Of a stretch of 64,000 nt of DNA, positions 1-10,998 are shown in pieces. Origin of the DNA: Gonioctena quinquepunctata. Its lineage: Eukaryota; Arthropoda; Insecta; Coleoptera; Chrysomelidae. The notes under the pieces are model-generated. The model saw only the letters and a program-made list of their open reading frames with translations. It was not told the DNA's origin and did not search any database. Both the position numbers and the translations under genes were made by a program. The stretch covers positions 930,001 through 994,000 of the forward strand of contig JAFIRS010000084.1 of NCBI GenBank assembly GCA_018342105.1. Direction: 5' to 3'. How positions within the stretch are numbered: position 1 is the first letter of the stretch; each line of letters starts with the position of its first letter.

Positions 1-69
1 GAGATTTCTACAGTGTATATAAATTGATTTTCAGAAGGATGGTTATTTGATTTGTTTGAAAATATGAAA

Positions 70-819
70 CACATGGGAAACACATTTTCTAGAAACAATC
101 TCACCTTGCAAAGATGGAAAAAAGTTAGAAACATTTCTTTCAGAGAGACACTTTGAAATAAGTGTTTTTCTGACATTAAAACCTGTCATGGGGTATGAAT
201 TATTGATTTGTTTGAAAACATGAACAGGATGTTCATAAAATCAGATGTGGAATAATCTGCGACTGAAGATAAACTCTCCTTTGGAAAACATTCTCCTTTG
301 CCTCATTCATCTATATGAGTTCTCAATTAAGACTGGAATAGAAAATCAAATCACTATGTGAATAAAAATACAAATTTTCAGTTTCAGATAGGAAGGACCA
401 GAATGTCTATCAGATGTAGTTCAATGTTCAGCGTGGCTTTAGCCGGTAAAGTAGTTGTTTTCTGTTAGACATTCACAAAAAATAACTTCATTTTAATCGT
501 GGATTTTCCAATTCACAGACAAATCTTTCTATCAATATTCAATTGAGAGTGTTTCCCTTTTCAACATGAATACCCCATAAGAAGTTATCTTGAACGATGG
601 AAGATAGTGACTAAAGTTTATCTTTCAGTCGCAGATGACTCCACATCTGATTTTATGAACATCCTGTTCATGTTTTCAAACAAATCAATAATTCATACCC
701 CATGACAGGTTTCAATGTCAGAAAAACACTGATTTCAAAGTGTCTCTCTGAAAGAAATGTTTCTGATTTTTTTCCATCTCTGCAAGGTGAGATTGCTTCT
801 AGAAAATGTGTTTCCCATT
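70..819. repeat. Foldback repeat, arms about 200 bp
   Basis: Positions 70-273 and 620-819 are inverted copies of each other with scattered mismatches; both carry the CCTGTCATGGGGTATGAATT-type stretch and the ACATCCTGTTCATG-type stretch. The 346-bp middle has no convincing reading frame. Part of the middle (about 289-560) recurs in direct orientation at 948-1216, so the foldback is embedded in a locally duplicated region. I see no transposase. Probably a non-autonomous DNA element; class unknown. Confidence 0.8.
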
Positions 820-947
820 CCTTCCGGTCTTCCCGATGATCGTGAAAGCCTGAAATAGATTTTGGTCGACAAAAATGTATTGAAGACCTAGTAAATGCGA
901 TGCCTCTCTTGCGTCATTGTTACAATTGATTTCTGGTGAGTACTCTC

Positions 948-1245
948 TTTTGGAAAATATTATTCTTGACCTCATTCATCCATATGAATTCCTAATTGAG
1001 ACTTGAATAGAAAATCAAATAACTATCTGAATAAAAATGCAAATGTTCAATTTCAGATATTTTCTTTTGAGTTAGAGATGTAGTTCAATGTCCAGCGTGG
1101 CTTAAGCCAAGGAAGTAGTTGTTTTCTGTTAGACATTCGCAAAAACTAACTTCATTTTTATCGTGGATTCTTCAATTCACAGTAAAATATTTCTATTCAA
1201 TATTCAATTGAGGATGTTTCCCTTTTCAAGATGGTTATTTGATTT
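948..1245 (+). repeat. Diverged direct repeat of 289-560
   Basis: This stretch follows 289-560 almost line for line (ACTCTC.TTTGGAAAA, CCTCATTCATC.ATATGA, AGACATTC.CAAAAA, TCAATTGAG.GTGTTTCCC) and ends with GATGGTTATTTGATTT, which also occurs at about 37-54. It is the outer half of a tandem duplication of the foldback interior. No coding content seen. Confidence 0.7.
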
Positions 1246-1249
1246 AGAT

Positions 1250-3225
1250 TTGTGAAGAACGTTATATATTTGTCAGCTATATTTCGTGAAATATACCTCT
1301 GTTAATTGGACGTGGATTAGATTCTTTATTTCCAAGTGCAACATTAAATTGGAATATTAGTAAATACTTCAGAATTCTTCAATAATAATATTCAGATCAG
1401 TTGTGAATATTTCAGTATTTTATTTCTTCCTTTGTGTTCGAAATGTTTCTTCTAATATTTCATATACTTCTAGGAATATGACCACTTAAATAACGTTTCC
1501 TGAGCGTGGTGCATTTGTGCGGCTTTGTTTACTGCCGTCAGGAAATGTAAATAGAAAAATAATTGAAAGTCGTATTAAAAAGTTATGATATAAACTTTTG
1601 TCATTTCTAATGGGACACTCAGTATATTATTGCATTTTTGGGTTCTCCGGAAAATTCTAGATATGTTTTATTCATGATGTCCGATATCTGCTTGCACATT
1701 TCTACCTTAGTTTTTCATAAGCCACCCAATGACATCAACTCCAGATTTAACCTCGTAGGCCTATTGAATACGACGAGCACGACTCGGTTTCACACATAGA
1801 CAAATTAAAAATAAAGAGACTGTTTGAAACATTGGCGATCTTGACCACCAAGTTTTTGGTACGGCCAGTCGCGCATGGAGGCGCTGCCCGCAATCCACAG
1901 ACGACTGATGACATGATAATTTTCCAATTTCGACATTTGTCAGAAAATGACAAAGCACGTAATAATTTTCAGAATAATTCTACTGTTGTCATCGAGAAAT
2001 TAATTATAGAAATTATACCATGGACTTGAATTATGAACCCAACGTCGAAAATGGAATGTTTTGTTATTCGAGTTGACGCTGAAATTCCTCGAAATATTCT
2101 TTCACAAGGTAAAATATAACTGCTTTTCACAAACTGATACTTATTCCATCCATCAGTTGCAGAAATTTTTTCACAAACTGGTACTTATTTCCATCCATCA
2201 GTTTCCAAATCCTATCACCATTTGAGGAAGTAAGAAGTACATGGTCTCCTTTGTGCTAATAAATTAACAAAATTATTGAAGGTTTGTTGTAAATTCAATT
2301 TGTTTTTATTTTGGTTGATTTGATGATTAGCGACTGAAGAATATTTTTAATTTCGTTGTTTTTCGGAGTTTTAAAATTGTTTTGTCTGTAGTTGTACCTT
2401 GTCCTAGATACAATAAAATGTGTTTTTATAGTGTTCAACTTATTATTCTTGTTTTATAAGATGTTTAATTTTGTTCTTGATATCATGAAATAAAGATTTA
2501 CTTTGAAACTTTATTTTAACCACGAACGAACTAACAGATTCTACGTATCGATTACTGTATATATTTTATTAGTGATCGATTTGCCATTCCTGTAATTTAT
2601 ATGATACAACCATTCATATGGAATACAAGAATGGCAAATCGATCACTTATAAAATATATACCATATCAATCATATAAAAGTAACGCATTTGAAAAACCCG
2701 CCTTATCTCAATCGGTTTTACCAACTGTACTTAGTTCGGCCAGTTGCGAGATATGTCGCCACTGTCTAAACGTGGTGCCAACTTTTACTGCAGTTTTGAC
2801 AACTCTCTTTATTTTTAGTTTCTCTATGGTTTCACAGTTCAATAATGATTTATCACTCTCTTACATTAGAAACAGAGTATCGTTTAGTACTGCTCTTATT
2901 CCTTCAATTTGATATTGATCTTTGAGTCTTAAAACATTTTTTTTTTTTTTCGAATTCCGATGATTTCAAGTTGTATCGTGGAATCAATGATGTTCTATAC
3001 AAATCACAATAAACAGTGTAGACTCACTTCTAGAGCAAATGATACGTCCTGTTTCAAAGATCTGTAGATGTCAGGATAATTTACAATATTTCAATGTTGA
3101 TATATTGGATATTATCTATAATTATTCCTGATCAATTTCATGTCTTAATTTACCTTTTTTTTTCAAATCTGTAGAATACTTCAGTCAAGGGGTGATGTGC
3201 CTGTATAAATAAACGAATCAATATA
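1250..3225. other. AT-rich stretch without a recognised gene
   Basis: Only short frames occur here, and the overlapping ones at 1747-2029 on both strands have no recognisable domain. The one structured item is the hairpin at 2557-2662. If the eyegone-like model is right, this is intronic. Confidence 0.5.
2557..2662. repeat. Near-perfect hairpin, 38-bp arms
   Basis: Arms 2557-2594 and 2624-2662 are inverted copies with about three differences; both contain GTGATCGATTTGCCATTC or its complement. The loop is about 29 nt. It could be a very small foldback MITE or an expressed hairpin. No target-site duplication is obvious. Confidence 0.8.
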
Positions 3226-3227
3226 CA

Positions 3228-5546
3228 GGATCCCACACTCGATGGCCTATTAGACGTTTCTGGAGAACGGGACACAGGATAATTTTGAAAATTTGGTTTC
3301 TTGGGTAATCAGTTCTGCTCTATCGTTTTCAAATTTTCAGCACTGCGGCGTTGCCGCTTATATTGAAAAGTAGTAACAACTTCGATTTTTTTAATGAGAC
3401 ACCCTTCATATTATTGCATTTTTTGCTTTGCTATTGTTTTACGATCATTCTTGTATAATACTTCTCCATCTCGAGCAGTTTTCGATAAATTCATTGATTT
3501 CCTTAATTTTTGTGCAAAAAAATAGCTTCAATTAAATGTTTATTACTGCGCTACTTGGACTCGAACGGAGCTGAAATTTCCGGGGCAGTTTACCAATGTT
3601 CTGTGCATCAGACATGTTCAAGGGAATTCGTTCTCCATTGTACAGGGTCGTTCAACTTTTGTGATTTTTCTGATAGATACAAAAATGGTGAAAAGTACAT
3701 TTTTGTAAATGGAACACCCTGTATATTATCGAATATCCTGAAAGACAATTGAAGTTGCTTCCAAATTATGAATCATGTTTATTCACCTAAATAGTCTGGT
3801 TTCCAAAATAAAAGAAAGTTTCCATACAAACTCAAAATATCTGCATATGAACATGTATAATTATCCATTTTGACAGAAACACCCTGAAAATCACTGCTTG
3901 TCAAACTAAAAGATTGTCTTGCTCTTTTCTGGTCACGGCACACTACTACCATTTCCATTTTCCAGTATAACAAATCGAAATAGGTAATATTACCCAATTA
4001 AAATGATCTGATTAAGAAATCTAATCAATCTGTAATGATTCGCTTGAAAATGTTCATACTTTTGGAGATACAGCTGAAACTTGTTTTTCTCTAACTATCA
4101 AATGATGCAATTCACTTTTAGCTAAGATTAATTAAAAAAATATCACAGAAAAATTTGGAAAAAGGTTTGTGTCATACTCGAAAAAACGTCAATTATAAAT
4201 TATTTTTCAGATCATTCTGAATATATCATTTCACTTTCCACTCCATAATCTGACTTTTTTTTTCGAGTTTGACTTATATCTATTTCCAAAATTTTGGGAC
4301 TTTATTCAAGATATTTCGATGTAATGGAAACTGAGTATATTCGTATCTACTGTTACTGAAATTACTCAATATTTTCTGGGTGAAAGTTGAATTTGAGTCC
4401 TGTGTAGGTAACAGATAAGGAAGTATTAGAATTTAAGTTGGTCCCATTTTGGTAGCAAAACAATTACAAAATAATCAATATTTAATAAACGGTAGAGATA
4501 GGTATACGACATGTTCAGTAGCAGTTATTTGTATTTGTCAGTAGAATCCAAAAACAGAATGAAATACTGGGTGTTCCATTTGAAATTCGAGAGTTGATAT
4601 TAGTTAAAGTACATGTGGCAACACTGCAGTATTTTTATCTCAGATCTACAGAATCGTCAAATAGGCCATCGAGTTTGGAATACCTGTATATGAAGCATTC
4701 TTTATTCAATTAGTTCGTCATCTTATCATCCATACACTTCAATACACCACATAACCTTCTGCATGTTCTCGCTATAATTTGATCACATTGACCATGAAGA
4801 TAAACAATTTCATCAAAACTTCGTTTGAATAGTTATTGCCTTCCATTTTGATTCTTTTCTGATCAAATTTTTGGTAACGAACGCGCAAACGTTTCATTAT
4901 TGATGCACTAATTGTCGAATTTCCATAATGACATATTCCGTGTCATTTAATAATTTATTAATTTTTATAGAAACTTGCTTTTATTTCGGAAACCAGACTA
5001 TTTAGGTATAGGAACATGTTATATCATTTGAAAGGAACTTCAATTGTCTTTCAGGATATTCGATAATATACAGGATGTTCCATTTAAAAAACATTAATTT
5101 TTCCATTTTTGTATCTATCGGAAAAATCACGAATTCTGAACGACCCTGCATAATGGAGAACAAATTCCCTTAAACATAACTAATGCACAGAACATTGGTG
5201 AACTACACTCGAAATTTCAGCTTTGTATGAGTCCAGTAATGAACATTGAATTGAAGCTTTGTTTTGCACAAAAAAAAGGAAATCATTGAATTTCTCGAAA
5301 ACCGCTCTTGAGGTAGGTATAGGGAATTATCATACAAAGTAGCAAAGCAAAATATGCAATAATATACAAAGTTGTTGACATTTAAAATATCAAAGTTGTT
5401 GCTACTTTCTAATATTAGCGGCAACGCCGCAGCGCTGAAAATATTTAAGATCGATAGAGCAGTACTAATTACCCAAGAAACCAATTTTCAAAATAATACT
5501 GTGTCCCGTTCTCCAGAAACGTCTAATAAGCCGAGTGTGGGACACC

Positions 5547-5555
<9 letters not shown>
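3228..5555. repeat. Large foldback element, arms about 590 bp
   Basis: Left arm 3228-3830 and right arm about 4968-5555 are diverged inverted copies. Matching landmarks include GACGTTTCTGGAGAACGGGA, GGCGTTGCCGC and ATTCGATAATATACAGG or their complements, read in opposite directions. The outer ends carry CACACTCG and the right one runs into GACACCCTGTATA and a (TA)n run. The 1.1-kb middle has no transposase frame, but near 4655-4695 a further copy of an end-like sequence (AGGCCATCGAGTTTGG) suggests nesting. Open frames inside it are fortuitous. Confidence 0.85.

Positions 5556-5601
<46 letters not shown>
5550..5601. repeat. (TA)n microsatellite
   Basis: About 26 uninterrupted TA units lie exactly between the right end of one foldback and the left end of the next. 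Such runs often grow at TA-targeting element borders. Confidence 0.98.
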
Positions 5602-5604
<3 letters not shown>

Positions 5605-6830
5605 TGTGACCCATTTCAAATGGAGCCACCCCTGTAGAATACGCATTTTTCAATCATTCTCAAAAAAAATATCTTGACACAAATTTTTATAACTTTAGTT
5701 TCATTTCCAAGGCACTCTATGGTTTTTTTTCTTCGTCAAAAACGGCAAAAGTTTATTAGGCAATTTTTGTTTAGAAATTTGACTACACCACTGGATTCGT
5801 AGTCGTTATAAATAGAAACCATGGTAATTTCATAAAAAAATATTGGTTAACAACGAAGTTACAACAACTTCAATTTTGGAAACAAAGTATTTGATTATAA
5901 TTTTTATTTAGATTATAGACATATTCAAAATCTGGGAACACTGCCAATACAAAGTAGAATACCAGTGAATTTGTACAGCGAAAATACCGAAGTCAATAGC
6001 TCATTCCGTTCTACAGTTATAACTCCTGAAAGTATGGTAATCTGAGCGATTTGTGGTGGAAGCGATTTTGTAATAAAAATCTGACTACGCCACTGGATTT
6101 GTAAATTATATTCCCTCAAAATAATTCATTTAAGTTTGGGTTATAGTGTATTCAAAAATAACAGAAAATTAAAAATTCATTTTCAAGTTATGCAGTCTTC
6201 CATAGCCGATAAAAACGAAATGAACCGAATCAAGTTTTAAAGTATCAAAATTATTTATTGAATGATAAAACAGAAAGCAGAACAAAAAATGTTCCTTTTA
6301 AATTCTGCAAAACTCGATTGAAACAAGCTTTTAGTGAAGGTATTGATAATTTGAGGAAAGGTGAACTAATACATTAGGCATAGGCATTATAACTGTAGAA
6401 CGGAATGAGCTATTGACATCGGATTTTTGCTGTACAAATTCACTAGTGTTCTACTTTGTATCGGCAGTGTTGCCAGATTTCAAATATGTCTATAATCTAA
6501 ATAAAAATTATAATCAAATACTGTGTTTCCAAAATTAAAGTTGTTGTAACTTCGTTGTTAACAAATATTTTCTTATGAAATTTTGATAGTTTCCATTTAT
6601 AACGACTACAATTGCAGTGGTGTAGTCAAATTTGGAAACAAAAATTGCCTAATAAACTTTTGCCGTTTTTGACGAAGAAAAAAACCATAGAGTGCCTTGA
6701 AAATCAAACTAAAGTTATGAAAATGTGTGTCAAGATACAGTTTTTGATGCTTAATATTAAAAAAAAAACATTTTTGAGATTGACTGAAAAATGCAGGGGT
6801 GGTTCCATTTCAAATGAGTCACACTATATA
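5601..6830. repeat. Second foldback element, arms about 440 bp
   Basis: Left arm 5601-6030 and right arm about 6385-6830 are inverted copies: ACAGTGTGACCCATTTCAAA at the left end matches TTTCAAATGAGTCACACTAT at the right. Internal landmarks CAAAAACGGCAAAAG, AACTTCGTTGTTAAC and TGTAGAACGGAATGAGC recur on opposite strands. The 350-bp middle contains no gene. Both outer ends abut (TA)n runs, as expected of an element that targets TA, but its class is not clear. Confidence 0.85.
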
Positions 6831-6880
6831 TATAAATATATATATATATAAATATATATATTTTGTTTTTTTCTTGAATC

Positions 6881-6950
<70 letters not shown>

Positions 6951-6952
6951 GA
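6826..6952. repeat. Interrupted (TA)n microsatellite
   Basis: Two TA tracts (about 6826-6860 and 6885-6952) with occasional AA interruptions are separated by a T-rich 24-bp spacer. They border the right end of the second foldback. Confidence 0.95.
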
Positions 6953-7151
6953 AGATACGGTAAGAAGCAGCGGACACACATTATCTTGCCTACTTTCCTG
7001 GGGGGCCGTTCAACTTTGATGATCTACAAAATTTCTCTGGTCATTCTATCGAGATTATTAAATACAATATTCTCAACGATACTAAATGAGTTTTATTTGG
7101 GGTATTTCGAGAAACTCAAGCAACGAACAGCTGGATGTGAAATAAACTCAC

Positions 7152-7394
7152 CCAATAGCTTCGTCACAGCTCCTTGTTGCGTCAGCATATGTTGCGCTAA
7201 GTCATAGTGCCTCAACCCGAACCTCGACAACTCCAAAAACCTCTGTTGGGAGACTAAAGAGGCCAGAGGATGTCCAGGAGTTGTCGCTGTACTTCCGTAC
7301 AATTCCCTCAGTGCTGCCGGTCCAAGGGACGAAGGAAGTACTGAGGAAGCGGTTGCGGAGACTTGACTTGTGATGGCAGCCGACGATGAAGATA
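7152..7394 (-). CDS. eyg: Internal exon of an eyegone/toe-type Pax gene
   Basis: Minus-strand exon of 243 nt. The acceptor reads TTTGTTTCAG ending at 7395 and the donor GTGAGT begins at 7151, giving phase 1 at both ends. The translation is Ser/Ala-rich and low-complexity at first, then contains RFLELSRFGLRHYDLAQHML followed by TQQGAVTKLLG. This aligns with the first (PAI) half of a paired domain (consensus pattern I.EL...G.R..DI......V...CVSKILG) but is degenerate, as expected for Eyegone/Twin-of-eyegone proteins, in which only the second half (RED) is well kept. The exon stops at the '...KLLG' junction; the RED subdomain and homeodomain would lie on exons left of the window. Known role of the family: nuclear DNA-binding transcription factor in eye, salivary and appendage development. 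Whether this is eyg or toe is not decided. Confidence 0.72.
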
Positions 7395-8221
7395 CTGAAA
7401 CAAAAAAAAGTTGATGAGTAGGGTTTCCAATAGAAGAATTGATGAAAAACTTTGCCATGTATTATTATCACCTGGAAATAGGATCTGTTGTGAATAGTTT
7501 GGGTTCTGATCAAGAAATAAGGCATAACTTATTTCTATCTATATCTTCATAAGGAGAAATGTCCAATAAGCTGCTGCAGCAGAAGTTTTATACTTATTTA
7601 TACAGAAATGTATTTGATGGAATCAGCCTCGAATATTGAAATACTTATTCAACAAATGGATGTCCACTTGTTCACCAGATCTATAGCAGTAGCTGATAGC
7701 TGATAGCGGAGTGTAACAGGGATCAGTATTGGAGCTATTTTGATGGTACGTCTTCATTGGATTTGAGAACTACCCACAGCATGATAATTCCTCCAATTTG
7801 CGAATATAATGGCATGGAAAAATACGACCGATCTCAACAAAATATTTGTATTGATATAAAAAATTGCTTGTCTTTGATTAATAACAAAATATGTAGCAAA
7901 TGACTTGGTGTATCTAATTAATAAATTGAGATCAGAAGACCACATCATAGTGATAAATGAAAAACTAACGCAATAGAGTATTTTTTCTGCAGGAAAAACG
8001 AAAAATTGTGCATTCTCAGAATTGTAATTGGGTTATGGAATTTCACTCAGGAATATTTGTACAGTACAAATACAGTATCTGTTGTCCTACAAAAAGAACA
8101 ACGTTAAACTACAAGTTTTTTTTTTAAATCACAACGCACGATTAGATTCCTACAGAATTTTATTGAAATCACAACATGTTTCGTTAGCACGGTAGCTTAT
8201 TGTGAGAAGTATATAGATTAA

Positions 8222-8520
8222 AGTGTGGAACTTGCCTTAAGGTATATATTGGACAGACTGGAAGAATATTTGAAGATAGGATCCATGAACATCATATAAG
8301 TTATGTATAAAAGAAAGCAAATTCAACATTCCAATCACCTTTCAGAGGAAAACCATTGTTTCAATGATTTCGAGATTTTACACGTAGAAAATAAATGTAT
8401 GAAACTGAATCAGTTGGACACGTTAGAAATTTAATAGATTGAAAAATTCGAACTTATTACTCAACGACCAACTTGATTTGAATAATTCACCACTTTTGAA
8501 TTTGTTTCCCTGGATTAAAC
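8222..8520 (+). pseudogene. GIY-YIG endonuclease remnant of a PLE
   Basis: The + strand reads CGTCLKVYIGQTGRIFEDRI then HEHH, the typical C..C..VYIGQTGR.FE.R..EH pattern of the GIY-YIG nuclease that follows the reverse transcriptase in Penelope-like elements. Further on, in shifted frames, are fragments such as LEKFEL and LFPWIKPFV, which look like the element's C-terminal end. Stop codons and at least two frame changes make it a pseudogene. In intact elements the domain nicks DNA for target-primed reverse transcription. Confidence 0.6.
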
Positions 8521-8609
8521 CCTTTGTAATTATTATAATTGAGAATATATTTCATTTGAAGTTTGTAGACGAAGTGGTTACTTCATCGTCTTAATTGATT
8601 TGGAAGGTT

Positions 8610-8655
8610 TTCACGACGTTTCGAATGCTTGTATCTGCAATCGTCTTCAGGTGAA
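8610..8655 (-). ncRNA. Hammerhead-ribozyme motif (PLE type), copy A
   Basis: Read on the minus strand: TTCAC, CTGAAGA, a short imperfect stem-loop (GATTG / CAAGC, one mismatch), GAAAC, GTC, GTGAA. TTCAC and GTGAA form a 5-bp stem I. GAAAC next to GTC gives the tiny two-pair stem III known from PLE hammerheads, which are thought to work mainly as dimers. Self-cleavage is inferred, not shown. Confidence 0.6.
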
Positions 8656-8930
8656 TACTGTATCCACCTCAAACGAGAGTAATCGATATATTTTATGTTT
8701 TGGAAGATTATTGTCGGTAATTACCGATAATGACCTTAGGTAGAAGGTATAAAACTGTTGGTCATTGTATACTTAGTTTATTGTACATTCACCTGAAGAA
8801 ACTACTGTGCTAGCGGAATATGTTGTGATTTTAATAAAATTCTGTGGAAATCTAATCGTGTTTGTTGAGGTTTAAAATTACTATGGATTTCCATCAAGTA
8901 ACGGCCAAGTCAATCTAAAAAATACGAGAT

Positions 8931-10984
8931 TCTTATAAGCCTTTGATAGTTGAAATTTAAGAGTTCACAAAATAATAATAATAACAATTATAATAAAAAT
9001 ATCAATAATAGTAAATCATCTTCATTTATGTTAACTTATTCACCCCAAAGCTATGTAACCGTTTGTATTTCTACTGCGAATAAAATTATTATTAATAGGC
9101 GGAGTTAATAATAATAATAGTTAATTAATATAAGTGAAAAATACAAACCCTAATCTTAATTCTGAATGCCTTGCAATTGCAGCGAATTGGATTTCTTCAA
9201 GGTGAATAATGTCACAGTAAAATTATTTTGAGAATTTGAGTTTGACGTGATAGTGAGTAAATCCCGATTTGGAAACTGAGAACGTTGCCAGAAGACTGAA
9301 TCAGGTAATTCGTGTTCCTAGCGAATCGAGGCATCAAGCCACAAACCTAATGTTTTTATGTCGGATATATAAGGTAGGAGTCATTTCCTATACAAATTTG
9401 TAGTGTATGCTGATTACTTCGAGTTGAGTTTCAACTTGTGGGCTGAAGAAATATCAAAAATAGCTTGTAGATCACGACTGATATGATGTTCCGCGATGTC
9501 ACTATTCTGGAATTGAAAAGAGAAATAAATCTGGGTGTCGTCTGCGTAGTGATGTGGGTTGCATTTTTCGACGTATAGATGAACATGCTACTGCTACCTA
9601 ATCAATAAATGTAAAGTAAAATTTTGCACTGTCATTTCCAATTATGCACATTTCCATAGCCACATCAAATCTCATTGAATACTCACTCTATTCAATATCT
9701 TGAGGGTATTGAATATATAATTGAATTGAAAGAATCCTTAGTTACTTTCCAAATATGCAACTTACTCTGAAGAAAGAAGACTCAAGTATTACCACATATA
9801 ATCGAATAATGTTTTTCAAACATTCACAGTGTAAAAGAAATCAATAAATGCAAATTAATATGAATTTCGTTTTGCAGTCACTAACTCTCATACGCTGAGA
9901 TTGTTACCCTGAAGATAATCGAGTAACTGACCTGTATAAGGTTTGGTTTTTTTGCAGTAATCAAGAAACAATTTGGGCTCAAATAGAGTCATGCTTTGTA
10001 TATTAAAGGGCGAATTATCCAAAAACAAAACCTGTTTGATCTACATAAACAACTTTATGAAATATGGCTTTTTAAAGATGGCAATTACATAGTCGCTTTC
10101 TTCCATCAGTGAATTTTATCGTACAGAGACGGACTCGTAGAAAAAACACAAATTTTACTTCCTGCAATATTATAAATGTCTAAAAAGGACACAATGTGAC
10201 CTACAGGATATTTGTTATATAGATGCAGATGAACATTGCAATGGATAACCATACCAATTGAACCAAATGATCTGGACTCTCCACGCAATGACTGTATCAG
10301 AGAATGTTGTTCTTCAAAATTTAAATTGCAAAAAATACGAATTCATTGGAGAAAATCATGTTTGCATGAACAAAAACTACCCGAAGCTTATCCTACAGAA
10401 AAAAAAAACATTATTTCAACTAATATTTGTCATGATGACATAATTGGGTATCTGAGACTGTGCCAAAATGGTATGGTGTTGACATTTCAAATAGCCCTTG
10501 AAGATATATGGCAGCGTTATGAAACAATATTTCAAACTAAGTATTGGCTAGAAACAAAAGAATGATTATTCCGTGATATGGGTCTTGGGATGAATTGGTG
10601 GAGAATTAGAAGTCAATCTTGGCGGAAAACAGAAGTGAACATATTGGTAAAATACTAATTGATTTATACTGACTATTTTTAATGTGGCAATGTGGCCATA
10701 AAAATATTGTTAATATATTCCAAGGCAGAGTTGGCAGTATAAAAAATGTGGACATTCAGTAGGTCAATATCAATCGTTTATATTGGTAGAATATTGCAAT
10801 GTCACCAATTTATTAGTAGGTATAAAATTTACATTGAATTTTGACCGGGGACATCAAAATCATCAATTAAATATTCATTTTTCATATATATGAATGAGAG
10901 TGTAGTGGAATGATGAACTCCCGTCATCATCTTCCATTTGGAGAAGAATATATGTGTATTATATATCAGTAATTAATATATTAC
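8931..10984. other. No recognised gene
   Basis: AT-rich DNA with short frames only. The overlapping + frames at 10236-10565 have no motif I recognise and are broken relative to each other. A run of ATTATTAATAATAATAATA-type sequence lies at 8965-9140. Confidence 0.5.
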
Positions 10985-10998
10985 TATAGTTCTGCGAG
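10985..10998 (+). repeat. Target-site duplication, left copy (14 bp)
   Basis: TATAGTTCTGCGAG here is repeated exactly at 12836-12849, directly outside the retrotransposon fragment. This defines the insertion boundaries. Confidence 0.9.

Larger units (their letters stand above)
8140..8930. mobile_element. Penelope-like element (PLE) remnant
   Basis: A GIY-YIG-type coding remnant on + (8222-8520) is enclosed by two copies, in opposite orientation, of a terminal sequence: minus copy at about 8140-8215 and plus copy at about 8785-8925, sharing GTTGTGATTT.AATAAAATT and TCTAATCGTG. A related tail recurs at 32965-33100. Between the coding remnant and the plus tail lies a hammerhead-type motif on the minus strand. 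The reverse-transcriptase part is absent. Confidence 0.65.

Noticed and set aside
5372..5677. Opposing frames across 5372-5677
   Set aside because: They run through (TA)n and give poly(Ile-Tyr); not coding.
10236..10565. 109-codon + frame and overlapping 61-codon frame
   Set aside because: No recognisable motif; overlapping frames disagree.
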